Shown one piece after another: positions 19,201-26,038 of a stretch of 64,000 nucleotides of DNA. Location of the stretch: the NCBI GenBank assembly GCA_016286665.1, contig JAEETX010000001.1, forward strand, positions 61,080 to 125,079, given 5' to 3'. Every line of letters starts with the position of its first letter. The stretch's first letter is position 1. Source of the DNA: Oscillospiraceae bacterium (GTDB lineage: Bacteria; Bacillota; Clostridia; Oscillospirales; Oscillospiraceae). The notes below the pieces were generated by a model that saw nothing but the letters and a program-made list of their open reading frames with translations, searched no databases and had not been told where the DNA came from. The position numbers were made by a program, and so were the translations under genes.

Positions 19201-20031
19201 ACCATGCTGGACAGCGGCATCATCGGGCTCGTGCTCTATCTCGCCATGCTGCTGGTGACCGCGGCCGCTCTCTGGCGCGGCCGCCGGAAGGACGCGCCCT
19301 ACCGCAATCTGCACCCCGCCCTCGTCGCCGCCTTCCTCATGATCATCCTGCACAGCATCATGGAAGTGGTCATGTCCGTCACCATCTATCTCCCCTTTGC
19401 CCTCGTCGTCCTGAGCGTCTCCGCCGTCTGCTTCGGCCCTTCGCTGAAAAAGGCCGCGGTCCGGCGCATTTCCACCCTGCTCCCCGGGCTTTTGGGGCTC
19501 GTTTTCGCCGTCCTCCTCATTCTCAACCTGCGGGCCGAGGCCGTCGTGAGCAAGTCCACCGATCATATCGTTCCGTTCCTCAATTCTCTGGAATACGCTG
19601 CCAGGGTGGACGCCTTTGAGAAGAACGACTGGAAGGTCTCCTATATCTCCAACTGCGCGCAGTTTGAGCTGGAATCCTACCGGCCGCAGGCGGACCGCTA
19701 TGCGGAGGAGCTGATGGACGTGCCCTCCAACTCTCTGCACCAGCACCTCCTCCTGTATTATCTGATCTTCAAGGATTACGACAAGGCGCTTCTCGCCGCC
19801 GAGCGGAGCGTGCAGTTCAATTATTCCGACTCCTCCAACTGGAACGACATTTTCAGTTACTTCCAGGCCGCTCTGGAGGCTTACCCGGAGGATCACAAGC
19901 CGATCCTGGCCGGCATCATCACGCTGGACGACGAGCTGCAGGAATACCAGAAGAAGCTGATCCGGCCGGTGAGGCTCAATACCGATTCCAAGGATCTGAT
20001 CGAATTCGCCCGGAACTTTTCGTATGATTAA
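16213..20031 (+). CDS. Fusion: polyprenyl glycosylphosphotransferase (WbaP/EpsL-like) + O-antigen ligase-like integral membrane protein with TPR-like tail
   Basis: N-terminal half: [24 protein letters not shown]...WKFRSMR...[33 protein letters not shown]...[13 protein letters not shown]; C-terminal half: many TM helices plus [51 protein letters not shown]; single open frame (TTG start). Confidence 0.85.
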   Translation: [1272 protein letters not shown]

Positions 20032-20040
20032 GGAAATACG

Positions 20041-21477
20041 ATGAATTACCGAATGATCGCCCAGCTATTGGGCAAGGTCCTCTGCACCATCGCTGCGGTG
20101 CTGCTTCTTCCGGCGATCATCTGCCTCCTTTACGGGGAATCTCCCTTCCCCTTCCTGGCGGTGACGCTCATGATGGCAGCCTGCGGCGCGGTGCTGCTGC
20201 GCTTTCGGCCGAAGCTGCAGAAGATCTACGCGGCGGAGGGCTTCGTCGTCGTGGGTCTGAGCTGGATCCTGCTCTCTCTGTTCGGTGCTTTGCCCTTTGT
20301 GCTGAGCGGCGACATTCCCAATTACATCGACGCCGTCTTTGAAACCGTCTCCGGCTTCACCACCACCGGTGCCTCGAACCTTCCCGACGTGGAAGCCCTC
20401 TCCCGCGGCGCCGTCTTCTGGCGCAGCCTGACGCATTTTCTCGGCGGTATGGGCGTCCTGGTGTTCATCATGGCGGTGCTGCCCATGTCCGGCAGCCGCT
20501 CCATCCACATCATGCGGGCGGAAGTACCCGGCCCCATCGTGGGAAAGCTGGTGCCCTCCGCGAGAAAGACGGCCATGCTCCTCTACGGCATTTACATCGC
20601 CATGACCGTTCTGGAGATGATCCTGCTCATCTGCGGCGGCATGTCCGTCTTCGACAGCGTCATCCACGCCTTCGGCACCGCCGGCACCGGCGGCTTCAGC
20701 AGCCGGGCCCTCAGCATCGGCTACTACGACAGCGCCTATATCGACGCCGTCGTCACGATCTTCATGATCCTGTTCGGCGTCAATTTCAATCTCTATTACC
20801 TGATCCTGCTGGGCAAGGGCCTGGAAGCCCTGAAAAGCGAGGAGCTCCACTGGTATCTGGGCGTCGTCGTCTTTTCCGCCGTCTCCATCGCCCTGAACCT
20901 GGGCCGCGCATACGGCGACTTTTTCCACAACCTCCGCTATTCCTTCTTCCAGGTCGCCTCCATCATCTCCACCACCGGCTACGGGACCGCGGATTTCAAT
21001 CTGTGGCCGACCTATTCCAAATGGCTCCTTGTGCTGCTGATGTTCTTCGGGGCCTGCGCCGGCTCCACCGGCGGCGGCCTCAAATTCTCCCGCATCCTCA
21101 TTTTGGGAAAATCCATCCGGCTGGAGCTGCGCAAGCAGCTGCGGCCCCACAGCGTCAGCATTGAGCGGCTGGAGGGCAAACCCATCGGCGAAGCGACGAT
21201 CCATTCTACCCTGGTCTTTTTCGCCTGCTACCTTTTCCTCTTTTTCCTGGGCACCGTCATCGTTTCCACCGACGGCCTCGACCTCACCACCACCTTCACC
21301 AGCGTCGTCGCCTGCCTCTCCAACATCGGCCCCGGCCTGGAGCTGGTGGGCCCCATGGGCAGCTACATCATGTTTTCGCCCCTCAGCAAGATCGTTCTCT
21401 CCCTGCTCATGCTCCTGGGACGGCTGGAGATTTTCCCGATCCTCATGCTCTTTTCCCCCAGGGTCTGGAAAAAATGA
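20041..21477 (+). CDS. TrkH/KtrB-family potassium uptake protein
   Basis: TVSGFTTTGASNLPDVE, HAFGTAGTGGFSSRALSIG, IISTTGYGTADFNLWP, FFGACAGSTGGGLKFSRIL selectivity-filter repeats. Confidence 0.92.
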   Translation: MNYRMIAQLLGKVLCTIAAVLLLPAIICLLYGESPFPFLAVTLMMAACGAVLLRFRPKLQKIYAAEGFVVVGLSWILLSLFGALPFVLSGDIPNYIDAVFETVSGFTTTGASNLPDVEALSRGAVFWRSLTHFLGGMGVLVFIMAVLPMSGSRSIHIMRAEVPGPIVGKLVPSARKTAMLLYGIYIAMTVLEMILLICGGMSVFDSVIHAFGTAGTGGFSSRALSIGYYDSAYIDAVVTIFMILFGVNFNLYYLILLGKGLEALKSEELHWYLGVVVFSAVSIALNLGRAYGDFFHNLRYSFFQVASIISTTGYGTADFNLWPTYSKWLLVLLMFFGACAGSTGGGLKFSRILILGKSIRLELRKQLRPHSVSIERLEGKPIGEATIHSTLVFFACYLFLFFLGTVIVSTDGLDLTTTFTSVVACLSNIGPGLELVGPMGSYIMFSPLSKIVLSLLMLLGRLEIFPILMLFSPRVWKK

Positions 21478-21498
21478 GCGAAATCAAGAAAACCAAAC

Positions 21499-21524
21499 GA
21501 GACCGGAGCTTCGGCTCCGGTCTC
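21499..21524. terminator. Terminator hairpin after trkH-like gene
   Basis: GAGACCGGAGC TTCG GCTCCGGTCTC. Confidence 0.8.
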
Positions 21525-21554
21525 GCTGTTCGTCGGCAAAGTGATGCCCCTATG

Positions 21555-21660
21555 AAGCGCAGAATCAACGAATGGTTTTGACTTTGCATGGATACGACAC
21601 AAAGGGGGATTCCCGTCCGGCTTCACAATTCCCCATGTGCGTAGATGCTAAGTTTTACCG
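21555..21660. repeat. Diverged copy of the intergenic element seen at ~2176-2285
   Basis: Shared blocks: GCGCARAATCA...TTTGCAWGGATA...GGGGGATTCCCGTCC...CAC..TTCCCCATG. Confidence 0.55.
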
Positions 21661-21709
21661 CAAATGGGACTGCCGGAGAAGATGCCCGCAGCAGCCTCAA
21701 ATCCCAATC

Positions 21710-21864
21710 ATCCCCGGAGGGGATACCTTAACCGCGCCCAAGGGGCACGATATCACACGGCCTCAGGCCGTAGTTCACCCCGCAAAGCGGGATTTCACGC
21801 CCGCGCAGCGGGCATTTCACCGGGTGTGCTGCGAAATGCAGCACACCCGCAGCTTATTGCGGGT
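21710..21864. repeat. Hairpin string B: GC stem-loops separated by (AT)TTCAC spacers
   Basis: ATCCCC/GGGGAT; CGGCC tca GGCCG; CCCGC aaa GCGGG; GCCCGC gca GCGGGC; CGGGTGTGCTGC gaaat GCAGCACACCCG; overlapping ACCCGCA/TGCGGGT. Confidence 0.8.
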
Positions 21865-23764
21865 TCAGCTCCGATATGGCGCTTTCCTGCCAGGTCATGC
21901 GCTGGATTTCCAGCAGGGGCGGGACAACGCCGTGGTCGATGCGCAATATCCCCTGATCGTCCCACACGGGCCCCTCGAAGGGATGCAGGCGGTTCTCCCG
22001 GATCAGGTCCCGGAAGATATCCAGCAGGCGGCCCGCTCGCTCTCCGATGGCGGCATTGACGGTGTAGATATCCATGATGCCGGTGGACAGGCCCCAGCCG
22101 AAATGAATGGGGTTGCCGTTCAGATGGCGGCCCTCCAGCAGGGCGGTGCGCCCTTCGATGGCGTCCCCGATCACCTTGTCATAGAAATGCTCCCAGTCAA
22201 AGGACGCCCCCGCGTAGCTTTCCAGGGTGTACCCCTCCGGAGAGATGGCGTAGAGCTGGGCGTAGATTTCCGGAAAGGCCGTCCGGTCCAGGGGATTGTC
22301 CGGGGAGTGGCGGCAGAAGGCCACGTCCGCCCCGTGCTCCGCCATGGTCCTGCGGGCTTTGTCATGCTCATCCCAGCGGTTGATGCCCCGCAGGGTGTAG
22401 CCCACGGTCCTGGCGCGGGGGTTGATGAGCCGGGCGCCCAGGGCATAGGCGTTGATCTCATAGGTGGTGCGCTGTTCTCCCCAGGCGGCGTAGTCCATAT
22501 ACCCCACCACGCCGCTCCGGCTCATGGCGCCGGCCAGCACGCCGCAGAGGAAGGTCAGGTCAAACATCTTGCTGAAATAGGTGTTCAGGTTCTTCCCTTC
22601 CTTGGGCAGATCGCAGTTCAGCACGATCATGCGGGGGTTTTCCAGGGCGATGCGCAGGCTGGCGTCCGACAGCGTGGGGCTGGTGGTGAACAGCACATCC
22701 GGCTTCTTCTCCACCAGGGAGCGCAGGGCTTCATAGGGCCCGCCGGGGAAGGTATTGGCGTGAAACAGCCGGTCCACGACCAGGTTATCCTTGTATTTCT
22801 TCTCCACCCGGTCGATGCCCAGGGTGTGCCAGCGGGTGAACAGATTCGTCTCCGCGTCGTCGTCAAAGGCAAAGGCCGCCCGTATCTGGGAACGGCGCAC
22901 CCGGCCCCGGGTCTGCACCTGCTCCACCTCGCTGGCGGAGATCTCCACCGTATCCCGGCGGCGCACGCCCTCCGCCACCAGGAACTGGGCCTTGGCGTTG
23001 CGGATGTTCCGGATCATGTCCACCTGATTTTCGCTGTAGGGGTAGCCGAAGATCTTGATATACTCCACCAGCGCGTCGCCGGTGGTGAGGTCGATATCCT
23101 CCAGTTTGGCCACGCGGAAGGCCTCCCGGAAGCGGCGGTGGGTGGTGGTCATGATATCCTCCACGCTGCCGTTGACCTCCCGGTGCTTGGCAAGATAATC
23201 CTCGGTCTGCCGCGTCAGCAGGGTGAAATTGCCCCGCCGGTGGAACCAGAGGTCGTCCAGGAACAGCTTCTTGTCATAGTCCAGGAATTCATAGTAGACG
23301 GAAATCTCGTCGTCATCCTCGTTGCGCTCCGGCAGCAGGCGGATCACATTGCCGTAGATGGACGCCGCGCCCACATATTTCAGGATGCTGATGCGCTTGT
23401 TGCCCTCCAGAGCGTAGTAACGCCCCAGGTACTCATAGACCTTGATGGGTTCCCGGATCCCTTCGACCAGCTGGCTCTCATAGACCTTTTTCCACTTGAT
23501 GGCGAATTCCGTGTCGTCCGCCAGCAGCGGCATGAAATTCCCGGCGAAGGAATTGGACCGGGCGGCTGTACGCGTCCCCACCACGCGATCCAGCGGGATC
23601 TCATGATAGCCAAGGTTGATTTCACCCAGCACGACGACGCCGCGCATGATGTCCTCCAGCACGGGCAGATAGCCCTTGGTCGCTTCCCGTTCATGCTCGG
23701 ACACGAATCGCCTGCCCATCCTTCGGGCAGAAAGATATGCCGAACGGCTGTCCTGTTCCGCCAA
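21854..23764 (-). CDS. ParB-like N-terminal domain fused to BMP (PnrA/TmpC-like) substrate-binding domain; no signal peptide
   Basis: N-term GYHEIPLDRVVGTRTAARSNSF...EPIKVYEYLGRYYALEGNKRISILKYVGA (ParB-like); C-term KKPDVLFTTSPTLSDASLRIALENP..., TYFSKMFDLTFLCGVLAGAMSRSGVVGYMDYAAWGEQRTTYEINAYALGARLINP (BMP family). TTG start behind AGGAGAGGAGG. Confidence 0.75.
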   Translation of the reverse strand: MAEQDSRSAYLSARRMGRRFVSEHEREATKGYLPVLEDIMRGVVVLGEINLGYHEIPLDRVVGTRTAARSNSFAGNFMPLLADDTEFAIKWKKVYESQLVEGIREPIKVYEYLGRYYALEGNKRISILKYVGAASIYGNVIRLLPERNEDDDEISVYYEFLDYDKKLFLDDLWFHRRGNFTLLTRQTEDYLAKHREVNGSVEDIMTTTHRRFREAFRVAKLEDIDLTTGDALVEYIKIFGYPYSENQVDMIRNIRNAKAQFLVAEGVRRRDTVEISASEVEQVQTRGRVRRSQIRAAFAFDDDAETNLFTRWHTLGIDRVEKKYKDNLVVDRLFHANTFPGGPYEALRSLVEKKPDVLFTTSPTLSDASLRIALENPRMIVLNCDLPKEGKNLNTYFSKMFDLTFLCGVLAGAMSRSGVVGYMDYAAWGEQRTTYEINAYALGARLINPRARTVGYTLRGINRWDEHDKARRTMAEHGADVAFCRHSPDNPLDRTAFPEIYAQLYAISPEGYTLESYAGASFDWEHFYDKVIGDAIEGRTALLEGRHLNGNPIHFGWGLSTGIMDIYTVNAAIGERAGRLLDIFRDLIRENRLHPFEGPVWDDQGILRIDHGVVPPLLEIQRMTWQESAISELNPQ

Positions 23765-23889
23765 AGCACTGCCGCCTCCTCTCCTGTTCTGAAAACAGTT
23801 TATCACTTTTTTCTTTCAGTGGCAATAACTCTTGCATGATTTAGCCGGGCTGTGATAGAATTCTAGGAGTTAAAAAAGGAGCCGCAAAG

Positions 23890-25257
23890 ATGGAAAAACT
23901 GTCGTTTTATTTCGCCCTGTGGAGCGCGAAGGCGGCGCAGCTGGCGCTGCGCATCATCCGCAAGGGCGGCACCACCGCGCCGGGCAAGGTCGCCCTCGCC
24001 ATCTGCCCCGATTTCCTCACAAGGATCGGCCGGCCGGAAACCCTGATCGGCGTCACGGGCACCAACGGAAAGACCACGGTCAGCAATATGCTGTGCGATA
24101 TCTTTGAAGCCATGGGGATGGACCTCGTCTCCAACCGGGAGGGCGCCAATATCGACGCCGGCGCCGCCACCTCCCTCATCGCCGCGGCTTCCCTGGGGGG
24201 GAAATGCCGGAAAAAGCTGGGCGTTCTGGAAATGGACGAGCGCAGCGCCGCCAGGCTTTTCCCCGTGCTGAAGCCGGACAGCCTGATCGTCACGAATCTC
24301 TTCCGGGATTCCATGCGCCGCAACGCCCACCCGGAATACATCGCCGCGCTGATGGACGCCGCCATCGACCGGGGCACCCACCTGATCCTGAATGCGGACG
24401 ATCCCATCAGCTCCTCCCTGGCCCCGCTCAACAGCCGGACGCTGTTTTCCGTGGACAAGCTGGCCCAGGAGCCGCCCGCGCGGGAAAACCTGGTGCAGGA
24501 CGTGCGCATCTGCCCGGTATGCGGCGAACGGATCGTCTATGATTTCCGCCGCTATCACCATATCGGAAGGGCGCACTGCGATTCCTGCGGATGGCACTCC
24601 CCCGACCCGGATTATCTGCTGGTGGCCGCCGACGAGGAGGCCGGGAAGATCACGGTGATGGAATCCCGGATATGGCAGGAATACCCCATGCCCTCCGGTG
24701 AAGTATATAACCTCTACAATACCCTCGCCGCCGTCACGCTGCTGCGCAGCATGGGCTATGCGCCGGAGGCGATCGCCGCGGCCATGGAGCGGCTGAAGGT
24801 CGTGCAGTCCCGCCTGCGCAGCGAGGAGATCGGACGATGGCAGCTGACGGAATCCATGGCGAAGGGGCTCAACGCCGTCGCCTGTTCGCGGAATTTCGAC
24901 ATGGTATCCCAAACGCCCGGCAAAAAGGCCGTGGTCCTGATGCTGGACGACGTGTTCGACGAGAAATCCTCCTCGGAAAACATCGCCTGGCTCTATGACG
25001 CGGACTTTGAATTCCTCTGCGACGACAGCATCGTTCAGATCCTCGCCGTCGGCAAACGCTGCCTGGACACCCGGCTGCGGCTCCTGCTGGCCGGCGCGGA
25101 GGCGGAGCGGGTCATAGCGGTGCCCAAGGCTGCCGACGCGGCCGGGCAGGTGAAGCTGGAAGCATGCGAAAAAGTCTTCGTCCTCTTTGAGGTCTACCGG
25201 CACGGTCAGGCCATGGAGGTGCGGGACGCGATCGCGGAAAGGATGCGCAGCGCATGA
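23890..25257 (+). CDS. MurT-like Mur ligase (lipid II amidation subunit homologue, DUF1727 C-term)
   Basis: LIGVTGTNGKTTVSNMLCDIFEAMGMDLVSNREGANIDAGAATSLI; CPVCGERIVYDFRRYHHIGRAHCDSCG zinc ribbon; overlaps the GatD-like gene by ATGA. Confidence 0.85.
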   Translation: MEKLSFYFALWSAKAAQLALRIIRKGGTTAPGKVALAICPDFLTRIGRPETLIGVTGTNGKTTVSNMLCDIFEAMGMDLVSNREGANIDAGAATSLIAAASLGGKCRKKLGVLEMDERSAARLFPVLKPDSLIVTNLFRDSMRRNAHPEYIAALMDAAIDRGTHLILNADDPISSSLAPLNSRTLFSVDKLAQEPPARENLVQDVRICPVCGERIVYDFRRYHHIGRAHCDSCGWHSPDPDYLLVAADEEAGKITVMESRIWQEYPMPSGEVYNLYNTLAAVTLLRSMGYAPEAIAAAMERLKVVQSRLRSEEIGRWQLTESMAKGLNAVACSRNFDMVSQTPGKKAVVLMLDDVFDEKSSSENIAWLYDADFEFLCDDSIVQILAVGKRCLDTRLRLLLAGAEAERVIAVPKAADAAGQVKLEACEKVFVLFEVYRHGQAMEVRDAIAERMRSA

Positions 25258-25961
25258 AGCTGGAATACTTATATCCGGAACTGGGAAATCTCTACGGAGA
25301 CGGCGCCAACATGCGCTATCTGCGCCAATGCCTGCCCCAGGCGGAATACATCGAGACCCATATCGGCGAAACGCCCGCCTTTGTGTCGGACCCGGAGGTC
25401 TCCTTCCTCTATTCCGGCAGCATGACGGAGCGGGGGCAGGGGATCGCCCTGGAGGAGCTGCGCCCCTATGCCGGCGACCTGGCCGCGCGGATCGAGGGCG
25501 GCCTTCACGCTCTGTTCACCGGCAACAGCATGGAGCTGCCGGGCAAAAGCATCGACGCCGGGGACGGCGCCCTGGAAGGGCTGGGGATCGTGGACTTCCG
25601 CTCCAGGCGGGATATCGCCCACCGGTACAACGGCTTTTTCCTGGGAAATACGAACGGGATCGAAATCACCGCCTTCAACAGCCGCTTCAGCCACACCTCC
25701 CCCGGCCCCGGTCTCAGCGGCTTTGCCCGGGTGACGCGGGGGATCGGCCTGGAACCGGACTGCCCTTTCGAGGGCTATCGCGTGGGCAATTTCATCGGGA
25801 CCTATCTTCTCGGACCCCTCCTGGTGCTGAACCCCCTCCTGACCCAGCAGCTCATGGCTTCCCTCGGCGCGGAGGGCCTCCCCGCCCGCTTCACGGAAGC
25901 GCTGCAGGCCTATGAAGCCCGCCTCACGGAATTCCGGGACGGCAAACGGAAGCTGGACTGA
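25254..25961 (+). CDS. GatD-like class I glutamine amidotransferase homologue, probably catalytically inactive
   Basis: LEYLYPELGNLYGDGANMRYL, IGTYLLGPLLVLNPLL; expected nucleophile region reads HALFTGNSMELPG. Confidence 0.8.
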   Translation: MKLEYLYPELGNLYGDGANMRYLRQCLPQAEYIETHIGETPAFVSDPEVSFLYSGSMTERGQGIALEELRPYAGDLAARIEGGLHALFTGNSMELPGKSIDAGDGALEGLGIVDFRSRRDIAHRYNGFFLGNTNGIEITAFNSRFSHTSPGPGLSGFARVTRGIGLEPDCPFEGYRVGNFIGTYLLGPLLVLNPLLTQQLMASLGAEGLPARFTEALQAYEARLTEFRDGKRKLD

Positions 25962-25989
25962 TCCGCATACGATCCTCTGATCGAAGATA

Positions 25990-26028
25990 AAAACGCACTC
26001 CCCTGCCTTTGGCAGAGGAGTGCGTTTT
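25990..26028. terminator. Bidirectional terminator between convergent genes
   Basis: AAAACGCACTCCcCTGCC ttt GGCAGaGGAGTGCGTTTT. Confidence 0.85.
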
Positions 26029-26038
26029 CATGGGATAC

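Noticed and set aside
17650-19896. 748-aa minus-strand ORF
   Set aside because: Antisense shadow of the O-antigen ligase-like gene; hydrophilic E/D/G-rich artefact
20041-21477. Unusual K+ transporter lacking its regulatory subunit
   Set aside because: TrkH-family genes often lie apart from trkA/ktrA, so absence of a neighbour is not informative
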